From: Burkholderiaceae bacterium 16
Lineage (GTDB): Bacteria > Pseudomonadota > Gammaproteobacteria > Burkholderiales > Burkholderiaceae
DNA length: 64,000 bases
Assembly (NCBI GenBank): GCA_000955785.1
Contig: JYOD01000020.1
Location: 48,450 to 112,449 of the forward strand
Direction of reading: 5' to 3'
This document shows positions 9,672 through 18,040 of the stretch, in pieces (the stretch's first letter is position 1; the number at the start of each line of letters is the position of its first letter). The notes below the pieces were generated by a model, which saw only the letters and a list, made by a program, of their open reading frames with translations, had not been told where the DNA came from and made no database searches. A program made the translations under genes and the position numbers.

Positions 9672-11372
9672 ATGGCTAATGCACAGAACGTGGCGGTGCC
9701 CGGAAGCAGCGCCCAGAGCTCGGCAATGACCGTCGAAGAGAGGAAGGTGATTTTTGCCTCCTCGCTCGGCACGGTGTTCGAGTGGTACGATTTTTACCTT
9801 TACGGTTCGCTGGCGGCCATCATCGCCAAGCAGTTCTTCGCCGGGCTGGATCCGACCGCGGCCTTCATCTTCGCGCTGCTCGCCTTTGCCGCCGGCTTTA
9901 TCGTGCGCCCGTTCGGCGCGCTGGTGTTCGGCCGCCTGGGTGACATGATCGGGCGCAAGTACACCTTCCTGGTGACCATCCTGATCATGGGGGTCTCGAC
10001 CTTCATCGTGGGCCTGCTGCCGGGCTTCAACACCATTGGCTGGGCCGCCCCGATCATCCTGATCGGGCTGCGCATGCTGCAGGGCCTCGCGCTCGGCGGC
10101 GAGTACGGCGGTGCTGCCACCTATGTGGCCGAGCACGCGCCGCACGGCAAGCGCGGCGCGTACACGGCCTGGATCCAGACCACGGCCACGCTCGGCCTGT
10201 TCCTGTCGCTGATCGTGATCCTGGTGTGCCGCAACCTGACCGGCCCGAACTTCGAGGTATGGGGCTGGCGCATTCCGTTCCTGGTTTCGATCCTGCTGCT
10301 CGGCGTATCGGTGTATATCCGCCTGTCGATGAGCGAATCGCCCGCCTTCCAGAAAATGAAGGCCGAGGGCAAGACCTCCAAGGCACCGCTGACCGAGTCG
10401 TTCGGCCAGTGGCGCAACCTGAAGATCGTGATCCTGGCGCTGGTGGGCCTGACCGCCGGCCAGGCCGTGGTCTGGTACACGGGCCAGTTCTACTCGCTGT
10501 TCTTCCTGACCCAGGTGCTGAAGGTCGACGCCACCACCGCCAACCTGCTGATCGCTGGCGCCCTGGTGATCGGCACGCCCTTCTTCATCTTCTTCGGCTC
10601 GCTGTCGGACAAGGTTGGCCGCAAGTGGATCATCCTGGCCGGCTGCGCGCTGGCGATGCTGACCTACTTCCCGCTGTTCAAGGCCCTCACCCATTACGCC
10701 AACCCGGCGCTGGAGCGCGCGCAGCAAAGCGCCCAGATCGTGGTGACCGCCGATCCGAAGCAATGCTCCTTCCAGGGCAGCCCGATCGCCCGCGAAATCG
10801 ATTTCCGCAGCTCCTGCGACATCGTCAAGCGGACCCTGGCACAAGCCTCGGCCAGCTATGAAGTCGTGGAAGCCCCGGCCGGCACGGTGGCATCGGTGAA
10901 GATCGGCGACAAGGAGATTGCCTCCTTCAACGCCGCGCTGGTACCGGCGGGCCACAGCTTCGACGACGCCAGCAAGAAGCAGATCGCCGCGTTCAAGAAG
11001 CAGGTGGGCGAATCGATGGCCTCGGCCGGCTACCCGACCAAGGCGGACCCCGCGCAGATGAACACCATCATGGTGCTGGTGATCCTCGTCATCCTGGTGA
11101 TCTACGTGACCATGGTGTACGGCCCGATCGCGGCCATGCTGGTGGAAATGTTCCCGACCCGGATCCGCTACACCTCGATGTCGCTGCCGTATCACGTAGG
11201 CAATGGCTGGTTCGGCGGCCTGCTGCCCACCATCTCCTTTGCCCTGGTGGCCCAGAACGGCAATATCTACTACGGGCTCTGGTACCCGATCATCATCGCC
11301 GGCGTCACCCTGGTCATCGGCTCGCTGTTCATCCGCGAAACCAAGGATGTGAACATCTACGCCAACGACTGA
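9672..11372 (+). CDS. MFS transporter, metabolite:H+ symporter (MHS) family
   Basis: 566-residue, 12-TM type secondary transporter. MHS signatures are clear: SSLGTVFEWYDFYLYGSLA near the N-terminus, GRLGDMIGRKYTF, and LALGGEYGGAATYVAEHAP. A hydrophilic ~110-residue insert with two Cys (PKQCSF and SSCDIV) lies between late membrane segments, longer than in ordinary MHS members. Likely substrates are small organic acids or osmolytes; none can be fixed here. ATG at 9672 follows GGAGGAGAC. The 257-bp gap upstream contains no other gene that I can see. A terminator follows 58 bp after the stop. Confidence 0.9.
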   Translation: MANAQNVAVPGSSAQSSAMTVEERKVIFASSLGTVFEWYDFYLYGSLAAIIAKQFFAGLDPTAAFIFALLAFAAGFIVRPFGALVFGRLGDMIGRKYTFLVTILIMGVSTFIVGLLPGFNTIGWAAPIILIGLRMLQGLALGGEYGGAATYVAEHAPHGKRGAYTAWIQTTATLGLFLSLIVILVCRNLTGPNFEVWGWRIPFLVSILLLGVSVYIRLSMSESPAFQKMKAEGKTSKAPLTESFGQWRNLKIVILALVGLTAGQAVVWYTGQFYSLFFLTQVLKVDATTANLLIAGALVIGTPFFIFFGSLSDKVGRKWIILAGCALAMLTYFPLFKALTHYANPALERAQQSAQIVVTADPKQCSFQGSPIAREIDFRSSCDIVKRTLAQASASYEVVEAPAGTVASVKIGDKEIASFNAALVPAGHSFDDASKKQIAAFKKQVGESMASAGYPTKADPAQMNTIMVLVILVILVIYVTMVYGPIAAMLVEMFPTRIRYTSMSLPYHVGNGWFGGLLPTISFALVAQNGNIYYGLWYPIIIAGVTLVIGSLFIRETKDVNIYAND

Positions 11373-11429
11373 TCCTGGCATCCAGGCAACAAGCTCATGC
11401 ACGACTGATCCGGTAATCAGTCGCTCCAC

Positions 11430-11461
11430 CCGGCGGGCCGCAAGGTCCGCCGGTTTTTTTG
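11430..11461 (+). terminator. Terminator of the MHS transporter gene
   Basis: GC-rich hairpin with CCGGCGG / CCGCCGG arms around GCCGCAAGGT, followed by a run of eight T residues: a standard intrinsic terminator. Confidence 0.85.
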
Positions 11462-11514
11462 TGGGCGCGGCGAAGGCGCCTTGCACCCCCCTCAAAGTTT
11501 TTTAGGAGAGGGTG

Positions 11515-11542
11515 TTGACAGGTCCAAATCCGCATGTATAAT
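11515..11542 (+). promoter_or_regulatory. Consensus sigma-70 promoter of tRNA-Met
   Basis: Exact consensus -35 TTGACA (11515-11520) and exact -10 TATAAT (11537-11542) with a 16-bp spacer, 13 bp before the tRNA 5' end. This is the expected strength for a stable-RNA gene. Confidence 0.9.
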
Positions 11543-11555
11543 TGCGGTCTTCGTT

Positions 11556-11632
<77 letters not shown>

Positions 11633-11664
11633 TATTCGTTGGTGCCTGGCAACGGGCCGCAACA

Positions 11665-11700
11665 AAAACCCCTCCCGATCGCAAGATCGGGAGGGGTTTT
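11665..11700. terminator. Bidirectional terminator after tRNA-Met
   Basis: Perfect 16-bp stem AAAACCCCTCCCGATC / GATCGGGAGGGGTTTT with a GCAA tetraloop, followed by GCTTTTG. It ends the tRNA transcript and also faces the convergent minus-strand operon ending at 11903. The ~200 bp between 11701 and 11902 shows no gene. Confidence 0.9.
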
Positions 11701-11902
11701 GCTTTTGGGCGCTCGAAACACGCAATTCGGCGGCATGTTGAAAATGCCAGCCAGATCGGACCACTGCCGAAATGTCCCATGTCGGCATGAAGCGCCAGAT
11801 GGCAGGCGTCAGCACGCATCACCATGGAAGAGCGGGCGCCGAACAGTCCCACGAGCAGGATCGGCGTGAGCGTGCATCAGTCTCTCGTGTGACGCCCGAG
11901 GT

Positions 11903-14404
11903 TTATGGACAAATGAATGCCGCCGCGAGATACAGCAAAAGCGCTATCAGCACCACCGCGGTAAAGCCAAGATGGATTGCTAACAGCGTGGCCAGGACTG
12001 CAGCCACCACCGAAGCACAGGCGTTGATGCCCCAGGCCCATGGCACGAGCGGTTCAACGCGGGAGGCAACGCGCCCGAGTCCCAGCGGAAACGGCATTCC
12101 CATCGCGAACGCGAGCGGCGCGACCAGCAATGCGGAGATGGCGATCCTGGCCGGGTCCGGGAGGGATATCAGCAGCCGAAACAAGGTTGGCAGGATCGCC
12201 AGGTAGAGCAGCGAGATAAGACAGATCGCGCAAACGATCCACCCGAGCGGGTACCACCGCCCCGTCCTCCGGCTCGGATCCGGCGTGGGGCCGCGTGAAG
12301 GCGGGCCACCCGCTTGCAGGCGCTGTGAGTATCGGCTTCCCAGTCCGGCAAACGACAGGAAGGCGCATAACACCACCGCCACCGCATAGAGCGGGTGACT
12401 CAAAAACAGGATGAACTTCTGAATAAACGCGATCTCGACGAACATGAAGGCGGCGCCGACCGCCAGGAAGTAGAGCACGACGCGCCGGCCCGACAGGCCC
12501 TTTGCTTCTGTGCCATCGCCGGCAAGGGATGTCGCCGGCGGCGACGGCTCATGAACCAGCCCGGGACGGCGTCTTATCACCCAGAGCGGAAGGACGATCA
12601 ATACCAGGGTTGCGAGTACGGCCTGAAGCAGCGTCGCGACCAGCACGGGATAGCCCCACTCCAGCAATGGCAGGCTTCCTTGCGCCTTCAGGGCGAGGAG
12701 TTCGGGTAGCGAGCGCCATTTGAAGAAGTGGAAGAAGTACGGCTTATCGTCGGTGGCGGGCCGGACATCGAACTTGTAGCGCGCCCAGAATCCGTCGCGA
12801 TCGGTGCCCTGCAAGGCTTGCGCCGCGTCGAAGAAATACGGTTCCTCGAGCAGGTTGTACCGGTTTGCCTCCGCGGCCGCCATGCCGGAGTAGTAGTCGA
12901 CGTCGAACGAACGGGCACGGCAGAATTCGTGCAACGCGGCGATTTCCGCACCGCTGATGTCCCCGTTCTTGACCACCAGCGTGGCCGTCTTCCAGCCACG
13001 AATCAGCGCGAGCCGGCGCGACGGCTGCGACACGCCGTTGCGTTCCATCGCGATCAGCGCGGTGCCGAATAATTTGGGGATATCGCGCGGCGGTAGCGTG
13101 ACCCAGCGCGTGATTGCCAGCAGGCCACCGGGATTGAGATGGCGGAGGTAGTCCTGGAACGCTTCCACCGTGTACAGATAGCTCTCGGAAAGCGCGTAGA
13201 GGCCGGCCGACGAGGCGCCAAACGAATCCAGCAGCGCGACCTGGATAAGGTCGTAGTGTTCGCCGCGACCAGCCATGAAGCCGCGCGCTTCGCCCACGAA
13301 GACACGGACGTTGGGCGCGCTGTAGGGCTTGCCGGAGAAGCCGGCAAAGCGGTCCTGCACCAGGTCGATCACCTGCGGATTCAACTCTACCGCGTCGATG
13401 GCGCCCGCCTGGTGGTAAATCGCCTGCAACACATCGGCCCCGGCGCCGCTTCCAAGTATCAGGACCCGGGGGCGCTCCAGCAGGTGATAGGGAAGCGCGG
13501 AGGTGAGGTAGTCCAGATAGCTAAGTGGCTCTCGCCGCCCGTCATAGCGATTGAGCGCGGAGAGCCCGTCGCCATCCGTAAACACGCCCAGCTGTGGCGG
13601 CGGTTCCAGGGCCGCGTTGAGGCTCAGCCCGGGTGCATGCCGGAAAGGGATCGAAGCGTTTTCCACCACCGTGATGAGACCCAATGGGCTTGAGCTTTCG
13701 GCGGCCACCCGTGCGCCCTTGATGCGCAGGGTCTGACTCAATTCCTTGTACTCGGAGGGCCGCAGTGCGATCCAGTCGCCTGGCAGGCTAGCCGGCACAA
13801 TGACCGCTGCGGCCACAAGCAGTACCGGCAACCAGCGCCGATGCCAATGGCACTCGATGCTTGCCAGCGCGGCCGCCGCCAGACCCGCGCTGCCCACAAG
13901 GCGGAGCGCATTCACAGGCGTCAAGCCAAATAGGGCAACGATGATGGCAATGCAGCCTATCCCGGCTCCCAGAATGTCAAAGCTGTAGATGCGGTGGACC
14001 TGATGATGGAACCGCGTGAAAGTGAGACAGACACACGTCGCAGCGCAGAAAAAGGGAACGAACAGGAGCAGATAAATCAACAGCAAACGCAGCGCCTGCC
14101 GCGGTTCCCACAAGATCTCCAGAGGATTGAATGCGACGCGCTGGGCGAGCGCGAAACAAGCGATCGCAGAAACGCCGAACAACAGTGCGCCGGTCACGAA
14201 CACCGCTGCAAACCTCGGCGTGATCGTGCGCTGCATCAGGGCCACGATCGCACCGGCCGCGCCGTAGCCCAGCAGGGCGACACTGATCATCATGTAGGCG
14301 AAGTGGTGCCATTGGACGATGGAGAGCAGGCGCATCAGCAGGATTTCGTAGCCAAGCGCGGATGCGGAAAGCAGGGAAAGGGCGAAGAGCGGCGGGGAGA
14401 GCAT
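11903..14404 (-). CDS. Large membrane protein with spermidine-synthase-like methyltransferase domain
   Basis: 833 residues. About six N-terminal membrane segments lead into a soluble Rossmann domain of the spermidine synthase/SAM-dependent type (LILGSGAGADVLQAI, then VELNPQVIDLV and an LNPGGLLAITRW strand), followed by five or more C-terminal membrane segments. Fused membrane/spermidine-synthase proteins of this layout are common but mostly uncharacterised, and aminopropyltransferase activity is unproven. It is the last gene of a YyaL-Pcm-SpeE-like operon. ATG at 14404 lies 16 bp after pcm; an in-frame GTG at 14431 would overlap pcm by 11 bp and is equally plausible because neither has a clear ribosome-binding site. 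Confidence 0.8.
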   Translation of the reverse strand: MLSPPLFALSLLSASALGYEILLMRLLSIVQWHHFAYMMISVALLGYGAAGAIVALMQRTITPRFAAVFVTGALLFGVSAIACFALAQRVAFNPLEILWEPRQALRLLLIYLLLFVPFFCAATCVCLTFTRFHHQVHRIYSFDILGAGIGCIAIIVALFGLTPVNALRLVGSAGLAAAALASIECHWHRRWLPVLLVAAAVIVPASLPGDWIALRPSEYKELSQTLRIKGARVAAESSSPLGLITVVENASIPFRHAPGLSLNAALEPPPQLGVFTDGDGLSALNRYDGRREPLSYLDYLTSALPYHLLERPRVLILGSGAGADVLQAIYHQAGAIDAVELNPQVIDLVQDRFAGFSGKPYSAPNVRVFVGEARGFMAGRGEHYDLIQVALLDSFGASSAGLYALSESYLYTVEAFQDYLRHLNPGGLLAITRWVTLPPRDIPKLFGTALIAMERNGVSQPSRRLALIRGWKTATLVVKNGDISGAEIAALHEFCRARSFDVDYYSGMAAAEANRYNLLEEPYFFDAAQALQGTDRDGFWARYKFDVRPATDDKPYFFHFFKWRSLPELLALKAQGSLPLLEWGYPVLVATLLQAVLATLVLIVLPLWVIRRRPGLVHEPSPPATSLAGDGTEAKGLSGRRVVLYFLAVGAAFMFVEIAFIQKFILFLSHPLYAVAVVLCAFLSFAGLGSRYSQRLQAGGPPSRGPTPDPSRRTGRWYPLGWIVCAICLISLLYLAILPTLFRLLISLPDPARIAISALLVAPLAFAMGMPFPLGLGRVASRVEPLVPWAWGINACASVVAAVLATLLAIHLGFTAVVLIALLLYLAAAFICP

Positions 14405-14420
14405 GATGGCGTGGACGACA

Positions 14421-15164
14421 TCAGCGCCCACCGACCAACGGCACGAACCTGACAGGCAAGATCTGTTTGGTGGAAATCGTGCCGTCCCCCGCTTTCTCGA
14501 TCAGCAGCAAGTACTGGGTCAGGAACTGGGCGCCCACCGGGATCACCATCCTGCCGCCGGGTTTCAGTTGCCGGATGAGCGGGGGCGGAACATGACTTGC
14601 AGCTGCGGTGACGATGATGGCGTCATAGAGTGCGTTGTCCTCCCAGCCGTAGTAGCCGTCGCCCACCTTGGTCTTCACTTGCGTGTATGCGAGGCGATTC
14701 AAGCGTTCCCGCGCCTGTGCCCCCAGCGGCTCGATGATTTCGATCGTATAGACCGCTCGCGCCAGCTCTGCGAGGATCGCCGCCTGGTAGCCGGAGCCGG
14801 TGCCGATTTCCAGCACGACGTCGGTGGGCTTGACCCTCATCAGGTCGGTCATCAGGGCAACGATGTAAGGCTGCGAGATGGTCTGGCCGTAACCGATGGG
14901 CAGCGGGCGGTTCTCATATGCGTTGCCCTCCTGCTCCGGTGGAACAAACTGGTGGCGGGGCACCTTCTCCATGGCCGCCATGACGCGCGCATCAAAGGCA
15001 TGCCTGCCCGTTTCGGCGCCGGTATGAACCGATAGCGCTGCGATTTCCTTGACCATCAGGGTCCGGAGCGACGCAAAATCGTCGGCGGCGCGGACGCCGG
15101 CGGACGCCACCGCCAGCGCGATTGCCGGAATCAGCATGTGCAGCAGGAGCATCACTGGTTTCAC
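14421..15164 (-). CDS. pcm: Protein-L-isoaspartate O-methyltransferase with signal peptide
   Basis: 247 residues. A cleavable-type signal peptide ([26 protein letters not shown]) precedes a PCMT domain: [14 protein letters not shown], the pre-motif [15 protein letters not shown], and motif [20 protein letters not shown] enzymes methylate damaged isoaspartyl residues to start their repair; this copy appears to be exported to the periplasm, unlike the usual cytosolic enzyme. It overlaps the upstream YyaL-type gene by 4 bp, so translation is likely coupled. Confidence 0.9.
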   Translation of the reverse strand: MKPVMLLLHMLIPAIALAVASAGVRAADDFASLRTLMVKEIAALSVHTGAETGRHAFDARVMAAMEKVPRHQFVPPEQEGNAYENRPLPIGYGQTISQPYIVALMTDLMRVKPTDVVLEIGTGSGYQAAILAELARAVYTIEIIEPLGAQARERLNRLAYTQVKTKVGDGYYGWEDNALYDAIIVTAAASHVPPPLIRQLKPGGRMVIPVGAQFLTQYLLLIEKAGDGTISTKQILPVRFVPLVGGR

Positions 15165-17200
15165 AATGGCCTCCCTGCTTGCGCACGCACGGGGTGCTTC
15201 GCGCCTGCGCCTTCCGCGCAGCGTTCAAGCAGCGCCTTGCCACTCGTAACCGGCGTTGCACAGGTGCGATGCCGGCATACGTAGGCTGCCGGCCGGCCCT
15301 TGACGGGGTGCCGCCCCTGGCCGATCGGGACGTCTTCGGCAAATGCCAGGACGCGTGCCGGCAGGTACGCGCGGTGAACGCTTTCCACGAGAGCCGCTGC
15401 CGCCGCCTTGTCGCCAGCAAGAATGATCTCGAACGGGCCGCGCTGCGCGAAATCCCGGGCGGCCAGCAGGTGTGGGAAGCCGGCCGGGGCCGCGGCGGCG
15501 GCGGCCCGGTATCTGTCGAATTCTTGCTCGGCGATGTCACGATAGAAATCGAGGCCGGTGAGCGCATGCAGGCGCAGGAAGGCGAACACGCTGGTTGATA
15601 TGCCTGACGGCCAGGCGCTGTCGTGCGGCGCCCGGGGCCTATGCACCAATGGCTCGCCATCGCGGGGCGTGAAAAACAGTCCGTCCTCGCGGAACTTGTC
15701 GAGGATGAGCGCCACGAGTTCGACCGCGCGATCCAGGTAGCGCTTGTCGAAGCAGGACTCGTAGAGGTCGATCAGCGCGTTGGCCAGGAAGGCATAGTCT
15801 TCGAGGAACCCAGGCACCTTGGCTACCCCGTCCTTCCAGGCCCGGTACACGCCACCGTCCGGCATGGTGAGTTTTTCCTCGATAGCGCTGGCGGCACGCC
15901 TCGCGGCAGCGAGGTACGCAACGGCGCCCGTCGCTTGGTAAGCCGCACAGAGTCCCTGGATCATGAGGCCGTTCCAGCCCGTGAGAATGTTGTCGTCACG
16001 GCCAGGGCGCGCGCGTTGGGTGCGCGCCGCCAGGAGCCGCTCGCGCCAGTCTTCGAGGCGCGCCTCGTCCAATGCGTCCAGCGCGGCAGCACGGTGGAGC
16101 ACCGATGTACCGTGTTCGAAGTTCCCACGATCGGTCACGCCGTAGGCCAGGCAAGCCCGCGCGCCCTCGGAGTCGCCCAGGACCGCCTTCACCTCGGCCG
16201 GCGTCCAGACATAAAACCGGCCTTCCGCCCCTTCGCTGTCGGCATCTTCGCCAGCGTAAAAGCCGCCATCGGGATGCGTCATGTCGCGCAGAATGTACGC
16301 GATGGTGTTCTCAAAGACACGGCGCCAGGATGGCTTGCCAGTCAGGCGATAGGCGTTGGCGTAGAGCGCGACGAGCTGGCCGTTGTCATAGAGCATCTTT
16401 TCGAAGTGGGGCACGCCCCAGCGTTCGTCGACGCTGTAGCGCGCAAAGCCGCCACCGAGCTGGTCATGGATGCCCCCCGCCGCCATGCTGTCGAGCGTGC
16501 GCTCCAGCGCTTCAAGCAGCGCGGCTTCACCGGTACGGTGATAGATCCGCAGCACGAGGTCGTAGCCGCTCGCGTTGGGAAACTTGGGAGCGCCGCCAAA
16601 TCCACCATGGACCGGGTCGGTGCCTCGTGCCAGGGCGCGAGCTGTCTCTGCGGGCAGGTCCTCGACTTCAGCGGCTTCACGGCGCAGGTCCGTCTGGTCG
16701 AGCCGTCTGAACTCCGACTGAAACTGCTTGACCATGTCGTGCAGTTCGTCGCGGCGATGCGTCCAGGCATCGCTCAGGCTCAGCAGCAGCCGCACGAACC
16801 CTGGCCGGCCGTAGCGGTCATCGGGCGGGAAGTAGGTGCCGCCGAAGAACGGTTCGCCTTGCGGGGTCAGGAACACCGTCAGCGGCCAGCCGCCGCCCTG
16901 CCCCATCATCAGGGGGACTTTCTGGTAAACGTCGTCGATGTCGGGACGCTCCTGCCGATCTACCTTGATGCTGATGAAACGTTCATTCATCAAGCCGGCG
17001 ATCCGGGAGTTCTCGAACGATTCGTGTGCCATGACGTGGCACCAGTGGCACGCGGCGTAGCCGACGGAAAGCAGAACCGGCTTGTCTTCGTCGCGCGCAC
17101 GGCAAAAGGCCGCTTCGCTCCAGGGATACCAGTCGACTGGATTGTCCGCGTGTTGTCGGAGGTAAGGCGAGGTTTCTGTGGCGAGCCGGTTTCTCATCAT
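15161..17200 (-). CDS. YyaL-type thioredoxin-fold / glycoside-hydrolase-like (DUF255) protein
   Basis: 679 residues. The N-terminal DUF255 thioredoxin-like domain starts at [24 protein letters not shown] and carries the redox-type motif CHWC ([14 protein letters not shown]). An alpha-barrel region resembling N-acylglucosamine 2-epimerase/six-hairpin glycosidases follows ([41 protein letters not shown]). This matches the YyaL/spermatogenesis-associated protein 20 family, of unknown biochemical role. ATG at 17200 or 17197 is chosen because GGAG sits 4-7 bp upstream. First gene of the operon with pcm and the SpeE-like gene. Confidence 0.88.
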   Translation of the reverse strand: MMRNRLATETSPYLRQHADNPVDWYPWSEAAFCRARDEDKPVLLSVGYAACHWCHVMAHESFENSRIAGLMNERFISIKVDRQERPDIDDVYQKVPLMMGQGGGWPLTVFLTPQGEPFFGGTYFPPDDRYGRPGFVRLLLSLSDAWTHRRDELHDMVKQFQSEFRRLDQTDLRREAAEVEDLPAETARALARGTDPVHGGFGGAPKFPNASGYDLVLRIYHRTGEAALLEALERTLDSMAAGGIHDQLGGGFARYSVDERWGVPHFEKMLYDNGQLVALYANAYRLTGKPSWRRVFENTIAYILRDMTHPDGGFYAGEDADSEGAEGRFYVWTPAEVKAVLGDSEGARACLAYGVTDRGNFEHGTSVLHRAAALDALDEARLEDWRERLLAARTQRARPGRDDNILTGWNGLMIQGLCAAYQATGAVAYLAAARRAASAIEEKLTMPDGGVYRAWKDGVAKVPGFLEDYAFLANALIDLYESCFDKRYLDRAVELVALILDKFREDGLFFTPRDGEPLVHRPRAPHDSAWPSGISTSVFAFLRLHALTGLDFYRDIAEQEFDRYRAAAAAAPAGFPHLLAARDFAQRGPFEIILAGDKAAAAALVESVHRAYLPARVLAFAEDVPIGQGRHPVKGRPAAYVCRHRTCATPVTSGKALLERCAEGAGAKHPVRAQAGRPL

Positions 17201-17272
17201 CGTCTCCAGCCTGATCCGATAGAACAACTGTGGCGCAGAGCAAGGCGTCCTGCAAGCGCGTGTTCGGGTCGT

Positions 17273-17300
17273 TTGACGTGAGGCCTTCGGCACCTATACT
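17273..17300 (+). promoter_or_regulatory. Sigma-70-like promoter of the Usp gene
   Basis: -35 TTGACG (17273-17278) and -10 TATACT (17295-17300) with a 16-bp spacer, about 120 bp before the Usp ATG. It lies in the 223-bp divergent region shared with the YyaL operon. Confidence 0.6.
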
Positions 17301-17423
17301 CACTTCAGGTGGCGGGCGACTGGAGGCAACCAACGGGGCCTTGCGCTTTCGATTGTGCACGCCTTCCGGCGCGAAAGCGCAACCGGCTCCATGAGCCCCG
17401 AAGTGGGGTACAAGGAGAGCAGT

Positions 17424-17861
17424 ATGTTTACGCACCTTCTGCTGGCGGTTGACGGTTCCCCCCTGTCCGACGCCGCATTCCACAATGCGCTCCTGTTGGC
17501 GCAGGAAATGGAAGCGCGGATCACTGCGCTGCGAGTCGGGCCCAAGTACCACCTGTTCGCCTATCACACCGAAATGCTGACGGACAGCCGGGAGCTGTTT
17601 GCGGAAGAGATTGGGGAAGCAGCAAAGAAGTATCTGGAAAGGATCGCGCTGGAGGCATCCGAGGCTGGTGTGACTTGTGCGACGACCTTTCTGGTCGACG
17701 ATCACCCGTACGAAGCCATCATCAAGACTGCCGAAGACAGGGGCTGTGACCTGATCGTGATGGCGTCTCATGGAAGGCGCGGCGTGCAGGGTGTGCTGCT
17801 CGGCAGCGAAACGCAGAGGGTGCTGACCCACAGCAAGATCCCCGTACTGGTGTACCGTTAG
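17424..17861 (+). CDS. Universal stress protein (UspA family)
   Basis: 145 residues. The UspA fold begins MFTHLLLAVDGSPLSDAAF and ends with ASHGRRGVQGVLLGSETQRVL, close to the ATP-binding pattern G-x2-G-x9-G-S but with Ala in place of the first Gly. GGAGAGCAGT precedes ATG 17424, which supports this start. It is divergent from the YyaL-Pcm operon, suggesting joint induction under stress. The 180 bp after the stop contains no other convincing gene. Confidence 0.88.
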   Translation: MFTHLLLAVDGSPLSDAAFHNALLLAQEMEARITALRVGPKYHLFAYHTEMLTDSRELFAEEIGEAAKKYLERIALEASEAGVTCATTFLVDDHPYEAIIKTAEDRGCDLIVMASHGRRGVQGVLLGSETQRVLTHSKIPVLVYR

Positions 17862-18040
17862 CCACCAGCGTTTTCGCGTTGGCCCCACGTGCGCGAGCCG
17901 GACACGTCCGAGTGGAACTTCACCAGCGCGCTGCTCGGTTCGTTTGAACGCAGGCAAGCCAAGGTGTTCGCGCCGAGCCTTGAGCGAGCCAGCAACATGG
18001 CCTGGCGCAAGATGCGCGACGCCGGGCATGGGCTATGGTT

